A stretch of DNA of 5,964 bases, taken from Acidobacteriota bacterium. GTDB taxonomy: Bacteria; Acidobacteriota; HRBIN11. Position numbers and translations under genes: made by a program. The notes beneath the pieces are model-generated. The model saw nothing but the letters and a program-made list of their open reading frames with translations, was not told the DNA's origin and ran no database searches. Within the stretch, counting starts at the first letter, position 1. Every line of letters begins with the position of its first letter. The stretch spans positions 1-5,964 of the forward strand of contig JANXAA010000145.1 of NCBI GenBank assembly GCA_025061865.1, read 5' to 3'. Below, one piece after another: positions 1 through 5,050 of the stretch.

Positions 1-49
1 AAGGCGGTCAGTCAACCGGTGCTTGGGCGGTCGTACTTGAAAATGCCAG

Positions 50-93
50 CCACCCGCCCATCCGCCGAAGGCCCGAAAGGCCGAGCGGCCGAG
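50..93 (-). repeat. Octamer-array intergenic repeat, copy A, after sctS
   Basis: Directly after the sctS TGA, the minus strand reads CTCGGCCG, CTCGGCCT, TTCGGGCC, TTCGGCGG, then ATGGGCGGGTGG. It has the same layout as the copy after sctN (5006-5049): identical first unit, matching TCGG core in all four, and a tail differing only by three G/A changes. The remaining bases 1-49 hold no gene start that I can support; ATG 61 gives only 17 codons. Confidence 0.6.
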
Positions 94-360
94 TCAGTGA
101 ATCCACTTCGGAAACTCGGAGAAGATGAGGTAGGCAAACCGGCTGATGTGGCTGGCCATCCAGTAGCCGGCCAGGTACAAGACACCGAATACAGCGACGA
201 TCTTGGCGGCCATACTCAGGGTCTGCTCCTGGATTTGCGTGAGGGCTTGCACGATCGCCAAGACCAAGCCGATGACGAGGGCAGCCAAGATCGGCGGTCC
301 TGAGACCAGAACAGTCAGGATCAGAGCCTCCTGGGAAGCACTGATGAACACGTTTTCCAT
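94..360 (-). CDS. sctS: Type III secretion export-gate protein SctS (FliQ/YscS family)
   Basis: A complete 88-residue membrane protein, the normal family length, with two hydrophobic helices at about 12-38 and 52-72. The family signature is clear: LVSGPPILAALVIGLVLAIV, then QALTQIQEQTLS and AAKIVAVFGVLYLAG. The ALTQIQEQTL form is characteristic of injectisome SctS; flagellar FliQ more often has AATQINEQTL. SctS subunits pack around the SctR-SctT pore and form part of the export channel. I chose ATG 360 because GGAGG (366-370) lies 5 nt upstream and the family N-terminus starts here. The frame stays open for 46 more codons upstream, but that stretch is the intergenic hairpin and shows no family similarity. 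It lies 92 bp after sctR. No sctT start is visible before the window ends. Confidence 0.95.
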   Translation of the reverse strand: MENVFISASQEALILTVLVSGPPILAALVIGLVLAIVQALTQIQEQTLSMAAKIVAVFGVLYLAGYWMASHISRFAYLIFSEFPKWIH

Positions 361-377
361 CGTAGCCTCCACTCCAT

Positions 378-454
378 AGGTCTCAGATGCCGGGTCCCAG
401 GTGTCAGAAACGTACTGGAAGGCGTCAACACCCGCGACCTGGGACCCGAGACCT
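378..454. repeat. Interrupted inverted repeat in the sctR-sctS spacer
   Basis: AGGTCTC (378-384) plus GGGTCCCAGG (392-401), separated by a 7-base bulge, pair with CCTGGGACCCGAGACCT at 438-454: 17 bp in total around a 36-base loop. The right arm overlaps the last two bases of the sctR stop codon as read here (453-454). The stem leaves the sctS Shine-Dalgarno (366-370) free. It may tune the relative amounts of SctR and SctS, which assemble in unequal numbers, by stalling or processing the mRNA. That role is inference. Confidence 0.65.
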
Positions 455-1166
455 ACCCCACATAGCCTTGAATCAGGCCCCGCACGAGTAAGTCCCACCC
501 ATCGACCATGATAAACAGCAAGAGCTTAAAGGGCAGGGACACCGTCACCGGCGACAGCATATGCATGCCCATGGCCAGCAGGATGTTAGAGACGACCATG
601 TCGATGACCAGGAAGGGTAGAAAGATTAGGAATCCAATCATGAAAGCCTCGGCCAGCTCACTGACGGTAAAGGCTGGGATTAGGACGAGGAGGTCGTCGT
701 CTTTCATCGTCTCCTTCCACTGGGGCGGCCCCATCCGGACAGCCATCTGGTAGAAGAGGGCTCGTTCCTTGGGATGAGCGTGCTTTTTCAGGAACGCCCG
801 CAAGGGTTCTTTAACCTGATCAAAGACGTTCAAGATCATTTGGGCACCCGCCGGGGATATGACGTCCTGCGGGACGGACTGGGTGAGCATGGGCTGGAGG
901 GCGTCGTAGACCTGCGCGCCGATAGGAGCCATGACGTAAACGGTCATGATGACCGCCAGCCCCAGGATGACGGGTGTCGGGGGAATTTGCTGAGTCCCTA
1001 GGGCATTCCGCAGGATAGAGAATACGACCGCGAACTTCACGAAAGAGGTCGTCATCATCAGCAGGAAGGGCGCCAGGGCCAGCAAGCTCAGCATGAGGAC
1101 CGTCGTGACGGGGTTGCCCGCCCAGGCACCCGGCGGCGGTGGTGCAGCCAAAATCGTCGGATTCAT
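453..1166 (-). CDS. sctR: Type III secretion export-gate protein SctR (FliP/YscR family)
   Basis: SctR forms the pentameric core of the export gate in the inner membrane, completed by SctS and SctT. The 237 residues show the family throughout: a hydrophobic segment at 19-38, then TTSFVKFAVVFSILRNALGT with QQIPPTPVILGLA, a periplasmic stretch around residues 82-155 with PLRAFLKKHAHPKERALF, and DDLLVLIPAFTVSELAEAF. The C-terminal membrane block includes IGFLIFLPFLVIDMVVSNIL, LSPVTVSLPFKLLLFIMVDG and W. The FLKKHAxPKE motif is closer to injectisome SctR than to flagellar FliP. No long cleavable signal peptide of the FliP sort is evident. The start ATG 1166 follows the fliO-like stop by 8 bp, with GGAGGAG 11 to 13 nt upstream, implying translational coupling. 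Length is typical for the family (about 215-240 residues). The gene appears complete. Confidence 0.96.
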   Translation of the reverse strand: MNPTILAAPPPPGAWAGNPVTTVLMLSLLALAPFLLMMTTSFVKFAVVFSILRNALGTQQIPPTPVILGLAVIMTVYVMAPIGAQVYDALQPMLTQSVPQDVISPAGAQMILNVFDQVKEPLRAFLKKHAHPKERALFYQMAVRMGPPQWKETMKDDDLLVLIPAFTVSELAEAFMIGFLIFLPFLVIDMVVSNILLAMGMHMLSPVTVSLPFKLLLFIMVDGWDLLVRGLIQGYVG

Positions 1167-1174
1167 GACCTATC

Positions 1175-1507
1175 TCACTCCTCCTTCTGGAACCCCGAAG
1201 ATGCGACCTGCTCGAGTGCGGCCTCGAAGGACGGACCGGAAGTTTCCGGCCGGACGAAGAGGACCTGAACGCGGTCGGGGGAAGTTCCCAACAGGAGCCA
1301 CGTCTGGTCCCACCGGACCAGGTAGAGGCGATGGTTCCGGTCCAGGGGATAGAACTCCTCCACGTGTAGGTGGCGAGTCCGCTGGCCCATCCGGTGGCGG
1401 AGAAGCCACGGGAGGCCCATCCGTAGGACGATGAACGCCACGAGGACGACCACCGCCAGGGCCAACAGACTCCGCAAGATCAGCCACGCTTCCTGGGCCG
1501 CATGCAT
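1175..1507 (-). CDS. FliO-like bitopic membrane protein (export-gate assembly factor?)
   Basis: A 110-residue protein. Residues about 8-36 form one hydrophobic segment (WLILRSLLALAVVVLVAFIV, continuing), followed by a basic stretch (RHRMGQRTRH), so the C-terminus is probably cytoplasmic. The soluble part reads HVEEFYPLDRNHRLYLVRW then DQTWLLLGTSPDRVQVLF. This is the FliO pattern: a helix, then a strand with x-L-x-L-V-x-x, then LLLG-S/T. FliO is a scaffold that helps FliP (SctR) form its pentamer, and here the gene ends 8 bp before sctR, with the sctR Shine-Dalgarno inside its last codons. Start ATG 1507 puts the membrane helix at the N-terminus. An upstream ATG at 1588 would run through the hairpin loop and arm and lacks family resemblance. 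GGAAG lies close to the chosen ATG. FliO is poorly conserved and normally flagellar, so an unrelated small membrane protein remains possible. Confidence 0.68.
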   Translation of the reverse strand: MHAAQEAWLILRSLLALAVVVLVAFIVLRMGLPWLLRHRMGQRTRHLHVEEFYPLDRNHRLYLVRWDQTWLLLGTSPDRVQVLFVRPETSGPSFEAALEQVASSGFQKEE

Positions 1508-1553
1508 CTCTTCCGTCCCCGTTCCGTAGGAGCGATACCGGACCGATACAGGA

Positions 1554-1625
1554 TGCAAAATGAAATTGGGTGTTGGGCCGAGCATCATCTACAAACCCAC
1601 ACCCAGCACCCAACTTCATTTTGCA
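1554..1625. repeat. Long imperfect hairpin: 24-bp inverted repeat with a 24-base loop
   Basis: Left arm 1554-1577 (TGCAAAATGAAATTGGGTGT then TGGG) and right arm 1602-1625 are reverse complements at 22 of 24 positions. It lies in the sctQ to fliO-like spacer, 46 bp before the latter's start. In the minus-strand transcript one mismatch can become a G-U pair. It lacks a downstream T-run, so it is not a typical terminator. A transcript-stabilising stem, a processing site or a palindromic intergenic element would all fit. No target-site duplication is evident. Confidence 0.75.
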
Positions 1626-1665
1626 CACCCGATGGGCACGTGGGGCAGCACCCCGATCTCACGGA

Positions 1666-1785
1666 TTATCTCAAAGTGCCAGCCGCTATACCGGCGGCCT
1701 CCATCGTGGCGCCAGTGGCGTCGGAGACCACCGAGCGCCCGCAGTCGGGCAGACGTCCTACCACATGGGCATCAAACATGCGCAT
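1666..1785 (-). CDS. Small ORF of 39 codons with strong Shine-Dalgarno, unknown product
   Basis: The minus strand carries AGGAGG (1794-1799), an 8-nt spacer, then ATG at 1785 and an open frame of 39 codons ending in TAA at 1666. The product begins MRMFDAHVVGRLPDCGRS and ends GIAAGTLR. It has one cysteine, a mildly basic composition and no signal peptide or membrane segment. I do not recognise it. It starts 36 bp after the sctQ stop, inside the 314-bp gap before the fliO-like gene, so it would be the next cistron. The ribosome binding site is better than that of most genes here. It could be a genuine small protein, a leader peptide coupled to the downstream hairpin, or the remnant of a lost gene. 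Its shortness makes chance a serious alternative. Confidence 0.3.
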   Translation of the reverse strand: MRMFDAHVVGRLPDCGRSVVSDATGATMEAAGIAAGTLR

Positions 1786-1821
1786 CGAGTCTGCCTCCTG
1801 CACGCTTCCGGTGGGATGGAC

Positions 1822-2103
1822 CTATTGGAATTGCGTCAAGATTCGTAAAATCTCGATCCCCAGCTTACCGTCGACTACGACGACCCGACCCTCGGCCAAG
1901 ACGCGACGTTGCAGGCCAGTCTCGACGACCAGCCGGATCGGGTCGTCCGGACCCCGTTGCAAAACCAAACAATAACCCGCCTGCCAGCGTTTCATCTCCC
2001 CCAGAGTCGTCGGGAATCGGTCGAGCTCGATGACGACCTGAAGCTCCAAGTCCTGGGGCGATAACGTCTCCGGCTCACCCGTCGGTTGTTCGATATCCGC
2101 CAT
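1822..2103 (-). CDS. Possible internal translation product SctQ-C (SPOA domain alone)
   Basis: In frame within sctQ, Met408 (ATG at 2103) is preceded by GGAGA about 10 nt upstream, and translation from it would give 93 residues comprising the whole C-terminal SPOA domain. In Yersinia YscQ and Salmonella SpaO, an internal start yields just such a FliN-sized fragment that assembles with the full-length protein. The position between a linker (TPGDDGP) and the domain is right. The Shine-Dalgarno spacing is slightly long, so this is a reasoned possibility, not an established product. Confidence 0.42.
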   Translation of the reverse strand: MADIEQPTGEPETLSPQDLELQVVIELDRFPTTLGEMKRWQAGYCLVLQRGPDDPIRLVVETGLQRRVLAEGRVVVVDGKLGIEILRILTQFQ

Positions 2104-3324
2104 GGGTCCGTCGTCTCCGGGCGTGCGGATCCATAATTTTTCAAGGGTCAGTTTAAGAGACCCCACCGCCCGGCGCAAACGCCCGGTGTGCCAGAGGCGG
2201 CCTGTGCGGACATAAACGGGTCCCACGTCGGCTTCCGCTTCGTCGGTCGCACCCCAGGCCGTCGGGAACCACGCGTCCGGCAGGAGGACATCGCCCGATT
2301 CGATGCGCCGCCAGTCGGTGACCCGCAGGCGGATCCAGCCGCCATAGACAGCTACGGGCCATACCCAGTCGTCCCATTCGGAGGGCCACGGCGACTCCGA
2401 CGGCTCAACCCGGACCAGAATCGTCGAGGCGACCTTCAAGGGGGGACGGGAGAGCCACACGTCCATATACAGCCACTGTTCGTCGCCCACCACCAGGGCG
2501 TCGGCCGCCTCCGGCGTGGCCCAGCCGCTGACCTGGAAAGCCACGCCGGCCCGGTCCGTCAGCGCCGTGCTAATTTGGAAAGCGATGAACTGAGCGACGC
2601 CCTCCTCCATCGGGTTAGACGCCCAGTGATCATCCACGGGGACGCCCGTGACGTGGTCCCAGCAGGCCCGGATCCATAGGGCCGGGACCCGGACCCAGGC
2701 CGTCCATCCGTCCCACTGGACTCGAAGCCAGCGGTCGTCTGGATGGGCCAGCGCCTGGAAAGGCCGCGCCAGCTTCAGGGGCCGGAGGCCCGTACCCTGG
2801 ACTTCCAAACGGGGCTTCTCGGGGGCCCTCAGCTCCATGCCGACATAAGTCAACTGGTACGAACCGACTTCGATGACGTCCCCCGGCTGAAGCGGCACAG
2901 GCTTGAGGGATTCCAGCCGCTGACCGCTCTTCTTCGTGCCGTTCGTGCTCCGCAAGTCCATCAGCCAGACACCGCCTCGCTCGACCTGGACCTCAGCATG
3001 TTCAGTCGAGACTGTCGGGGCCGGAAGCTGAAGATGGCAGGCCGCCCCCCGCCCGATACGGAAGGGGAACTTCTGAACCTCCAGGTTGTGTTCCGTTCCG
3101 TCCGCATCCGCCAGACGGAACCGGACGATCGCCCCTTCCGACAGGGGAACAGGCCACCAGGGAGCGACGGCCTCGGGGACCAGTCGAGCCAAGCGGGGGC
3201 CCCATGCCTGCAGACGGGCGACGGCTGGCGCCCAGCGATTCCGATACTCGATCTCCTGGGGGTCTCGGCGGAGAAGAACCGCCGACCATGAAGTCCGGGC
3301 CACGGATGCCTCTGCACGTAGCAT
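1822..3324 (-). CDS. sctQ: SctQ-like sorting-platform protein with N-terminal FHA domain and C-terminal SPOA domain
   Basis: A 500-residue protein in the sctQ position. Residues about 68-163 form a textbook FHA domain: FRIGRG (R92), VSTEHAEV (S106, H109), LMDLRSTNGT (N128, G129), then LQPGDVIEVGSYQL. The residues that usually contact phosphothreonine (Arg, Ser, Asn) are all present. Residues 426-498 match a SPOA/FliN-type domain: VVIELDRFPTTLGEMKRWQAG, then RVLAEGRVVVVDGKLGIEI. Residues about 322-397 (IRLRVTDWRRIESGDVLLPD) look like the divergent first SPOA domain of SctQ. Residues 200-310, Trp-rich, fit the FliM/SctQ middle region. No membrane segment is apparent. SctQ is the C-ring/pod protein that binds SctL-SctN and sorts substrates. 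Usual length is about 300-350 residues; the excess is the FHA-bearing N-terminus. In known injectisomes an FHA fold is found in SctD, not SctQ. The SctQ assignment is firm from position and the last domain; the role of the FHA domain is inferred. Confidence 0.88.
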   Translation of the reverse strand: MLRAEASVARTSWSAVLLRRDPQEIEYRNRWAPAVARLQAWGPRLARLVPEAVAPWWPVPLSEGAIVRFRLADADGTEHNLEVQKFPFRIGRGAACHLQLPAPTVSTEHAEVQVERGGVWLMDLRSTNGTKKSGQRLESLKPVPLQPGDVIEVGSYQLTYVGMELRAPEKPRLEVQGTGLRPLKLARPFQALAHPDDRWLRVQWDGWTAWVRVPALWIRACWDHVTGVPVDDHWASNPMEEGVAQFIAFQISTALTDRAGVAFQVSGWATPEAADALVVGDEQWLYMDVWLSRPPLKVASTILVRVEPSESPWPSEWDDWVWPVAVYGGWIRLRVTDWRRIESGDVLLPDAWFPTAWGATDEAEADVGPVYVRTGRLWHTGRLRRAVGSLKLTLEKLWIRTPGDDGPMADIEQPTGEPETLSPQDLELQVVIELDRFPTTLGEMKRWQAGYCLVLQRGPDDPIRLVVETGLQRRVLAEGRVVVVDGKLGIEILRILTQFQ

Positions 3325-3573
3325 GGCCGATGCTCCACCTCCCAGGGATACACAATACAAGTCGTAGATACTGGCTGACGAAAAATTGAGATCCCAGACC
3401 CTCGGTCCCGGTCCGCTTTCGAGGACTCGTCCGTCTCGTCCTAAGCCAGGGAAACTTGAACGGCCCTCCAAAACCTAAGGCGTAAAATCCGACGTCTAAG
3501 GTTCTTCGTTACAGGGTCTTGTAAACCGATATCCGGACTATCCCATATCCTCAGCCTGCATCCTTTATCGAGA
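3325..3573 (-). promoter_or_regulatory. 249-bp sctP-sctQ spacer; possible control region with a small dyad and direct repeats
   Basis: No convincing gene lies here. The spacer is locally AT-richer than its flanks. It contains a perfect dyad TTACA-N6-TGTAA at 3509-3524. CTAAGG occurs twice on the plus strand, at 3475-3480 and 3496-3501, 21 bp apart (two helical turns), with a related CTAAGC at 3441. A weak -35/-10 pair can be drawn on the minus strand (TTCGTC, 17 bases, TGTATT, about 35 to 60 bases before the sctQ start), but it fits the consensus poorly. The length and dyad would suit an internal promoter or operator for sctQ and the genes after it. That is inference. Confidence 0.3.
3333..3342 (-). 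promoter_or_regulatory. Ribosome binding site deciding the sctQ start
   Basis: The minus strand reads GGAGGTGGAG, and its proximal GGAG lies 8 nt before ATG 3324. This favours that ATG over the in-frame TTG at 3471, which lacks a comparable site and would add 49 residues with no recognisable domain. Confidence 0.7.
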
Positions 3574-4371
3574 CTATTCATCGTCTTTGGTGGTCTCCTC
3601 AAGTGCCGACCGACCTTGCCGTTCCCGTTCTGAGCCACTCTGGAACTCCCGCTGAGACGCCCCTGGGGGCTCCCACCGGAATGTCGGCTGATCCGGAAGC
3701 CGCACGACGACCTCTTGAAGAGCCAGACCCCGGGCTTCCAATCGGCTGGTTAGGTCGGACATGTGGTCTGTCAATAGCTGCTGGGCCTCGACGGTCGTCG
3801 CCTGAAAGTCGATCCGAAGCTGACCCTCGGGAGTCCGATGGAGCTCGACCGTTATGGGACCCAGGTGACCCATATTGAGTTCCATATGGACTTCCGTAGC
3901 GCCGCTGGCGTACATGCGGACTTGGACTGCATCCACAATCCGGTCCACGATGCGCTGAATCAGGGCCGCCGCTTCGGGGGCCAGGCCCCGAGTCGAGGGC
4001 GCCTGGACTTCCGAGGTCATCATCAGGATTGGAGGGACCATGACATCGCCTGGCATGGGGCGGGACGACGGCACATCCGGGGCAGGCCCACCTCTCGGAT
4101 TCGATCGGTCTTCAGAACCCCCGGCCTCACTGCCATGACCCCGGCCTTCGTGCCGCCGGGGGACGCCTTGGTCGGTCCCGCGAGCCGTGTCCGGGGCGTC
4201 GGTCGGTCTCTGGCTTCTTTCGGTCGACGGTTTCTTAGAGGTGCTCTCGGCCTCTGTCTTCTGACTAAGGACCTGATCAAACTCATCCCCTGGCCCGGCT
4301 GCCTGGGTCTCTTCTGTAGCGTGCGTCTGGGACGGTGTAGCCGGAGCCCTTGTGGAATCGACTCGTGTCAT
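3574..4371 (-). CDS. sctP: SctP-like needle-length / substrate-switch protein with FliK-type C-terminal domain
   Basis: A 265-residue protein with two parts. Residues 1 to about 125 are low-complexity, rich in Thr/Ser/Pro/Gly/Glu/Arg, without cysteine, and probably disordered. Residues about 155-226 (ATEVHMELNMGHLGPITVEL..GQLRIDF..TTVEAQQLLTDHMSDLTSRLEARGLALQEVVVRL) match the FliK C-terminal hook-control domain pattern (T3S4). This includes the L-P/G-x-LG-x-I/V-x-V strand and the helix of the form LxxxLxxLxxxLxxxGL. Such proteins are exported rulers that bind SctU and switch substrate class when the needle or hook is complete. I chose ATG 4371 because GGAGG lies 5 nt upstream; an upstream alternative near 4413 would add 14 residues. 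It sits between sctO and sctQ, the usual sctP position. At 265 residues the ruler portion is short. A charged tail follows the domain (residues 227-265). Confidence 0.85.
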   Translation of the reverse strand: MTRVDSTRAPATPSQTHATEETQAAGPGDEFDQVLSQKTEAESTSKKPSTERSQRPTDAPDTARGTDQGVPRRHEGRGHGSEAGGSEDRSNPRGGPAPDVPSSRPMPGDVMVPPILMMTSEVQAPSTRGLAPEAAALIQRIVDRIVDAVQVRMYASGATEVHMELNMGHLGPITVELHRTPEGQLRIDFQATTVEAQQLLTDHMSDLTSRLEARGLALQEVVVRLPDQPTFRWEPPGASQREFQSGSERERQGRSALEETTKDDE

Positions 4372-4392
4372 GACTTCCTCCCCAAGGCAGAC

Positions 4393-4420
4393 GGCAAGCC
4401 CGCCGCCAGGCAAGTCCGCC
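4393..4420. repeat. Two-copy 12-bp direct repeat in the sctO-sctP spacer
   Basis: On the plus strand, GGCAAGCCCGCC (4393-4404) recurs as GGCAAGTCCGCC (4409-4420), 11 of 12 identical, at a 16-base step. It fills the middle of the 75-bp spacer upstream of sctP and ends about 12 bases before the sctP Shine-Dalgarno region. No function can be assigned, and chance in GC-rich DNA is possible. Confidence 0.35.
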
Positions 4421-4446
4421 TTACCCCTCGGTCCCCACCGACCTGC

Positions 4447-4950
4447 CTACTCCTCTTCTTCTGCTCTTTCGCGTACAAACCGGGCCGAAGCGATCTCTTC
4501 AGCCAACTTTTGCTCCTTAAGGGCCATTTCTCGTTTCCATTCAGCGAGCCACCGTTCGTAGTGCTTCTCGATAGCCTTTAGGGATTGGTCCGCCTCAATA
4601 AGCTGGGCCTTTGCCGTTTCGATCGCCTGCTCGGCTTGGCGGACTCGCGCCTGCTGGTCCGCAATGGCCCGGTCTTGCTCGACGATCCGGGACTCCACGT
4701 AGTGGATTTCTGCCCGCCTGCGCTCGATCGCAGCCACATCGATCAAGCCCCGTTCGTCCGGATCGTACAGATGGGCTATGCGTTCTTGTCGTTCGGCGAC
4801 GAGCCGGTCCCGCTCGGCTTGCAAGTCCTGAAGGCGTTTCTGCTCGACCTGAAGGGCCTGGAAGGCCCGGGCCAGGGCCTTTTTGGCGTCTTCCTTCGCT
4901 TGCTTGCGCTGGTCCATAACGGCCTGAAGCGGATACTTCGGCGGCTTCAT
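4447..4950 (-). CDS. sctO: T3S ATPase stalk protein SctO (FliJ/YscO-like)
   Basis: This 167-residue protein is almost entirely charged, Ala/Glu/Gln/Arg-rich heptad sequence. It appears to be a two-helix antiparallel coiled coil, with a turn near residues 61-71 (LYDPDERGLID). That is the shape of FliJ and YscO, the stalk that sits in the SctN hexamer like the gamma subunit of F1 and contacts SctV. The opening PPKYPLQAVMDQRKQAKED matches the FliJ pattern in which a short basic/aromatic stretch leads into LxxVLxxR. The C-terminal helix (YERWLAEWKREMALKEQKLAEE) resembles the FliJ end. I chose ATG 4950 because the family N-terminus begins there. A TTG at 4980 in the same frame would add ten residues without family resemblance. 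The Shine-Dalgarno sequence is weak (GGA, 6 nt upstream). Its position directly after sctN is the classical one. Sequence conservation in this family is low, so the call rests on architecture plus position. Confidence 0.86.
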   Translation of the reverse strand: MKPPKYPLQAVMDQRKQAKEDAKKALARAFQALQVEQKRLQDLQAERDRLVAERQERIAHLYDPDERGLIDVAAIERRRAEIHYVESRIVEQDRAIADQQARVRQAEQAIETAKAQLIEADQSLKAIEKHYERWLAEWKREMALKEQKLAEEIASARFVRERAEEEE

Positions 4951-5005
4951 GGGCAGTCCATCCGTCCGAAGAGGGTTCAAGAGTCCGGTTTGTCTTCTTA
5001 TCTGC

Positions 5006-5049
5006 CTACCTGTCCATAGGCCGAACTCCCGAATTCCCGAACGGCCGAG
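5006..5049 (-). repeat. Octamer-array intergenic repeat, copy B, after sctN
   Basis: One base after the sctN stop codon, the minus strand reads four 8-base units in tandem: CTCGGCCG, TTCGGGAA, TTCGGGAG, TTCGGCCT. All fit YTCGGSNN. ATGGACAGGTAG follows. A second copy with the same layout follows the sctS stop at 50-93; the two 44-base copies agree at about 33 positions. It lies in the 100-bp sctN-sctO spacer. It has no T-tract, so it is not a standard intrinsic terminator, and its function is unknown. Confidence 0.6.
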
Positions 5050-5050
5050 T

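Noticed and set aside
10..15. TTGACT on the minus strand as a -35 box for a downstream gene
   Set aside because: The -10 region would lie outside the window, and a hexamer alone is not evidence.
361..498. 46-residue N-terminal extension of SctS
   Set aside because: It runs through the sctR 3' end and the intergenic stem, has no SctS similarity, and the ATG at 360 has an excellent ribosome binding site.
1554..1625. Hairpin as a rho-independent terminator ending the operon after sctQ
   Set aside because: The stem is long with a 24-base loop and is not followed by a T-run in the transcript direction.
1554..1625. CRISPR array or IS-derived MITE
   Set aside because: There is only one inverted pair, no spaced direct repeats, and no visible target-site duplication.
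1170..1628. Minus-strand ORF of 152 codons overlapping the fliO-like gene in another frame
   Set aside because: Its Pro/Gly/Arg-rich product is typical of a shifted frame in GC-rich DNA. The overlapping frame has a membrane segment and FliO-like pattern.
3325..3471. 49-residue N-terminal extension of the FHA-SctQ protein from a TTG
   Set aside because: There is no Shine-Dalgarno sequence and no recognisable domain. ATG 3324 has a strong site.
3441..3581. 46-codon minus-strand ORF (MNSLDKGCRLRIWD..) overlapping the sctP stop
   Set aside because: Start overlaps the end of sctP, but the nearest GGAG is about 13 nt away, composition is very Arg-rich in the manner of out-of-frame translation, and no family is recognised.
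3838..4581. Long plus-strand ORF of 247 codons opposite sctP and sctO
   Set aside because: It is antisense to two genes with family support, its product has Arg/Pro/Leu-rich shadow composition, and it has no recognisable domain.
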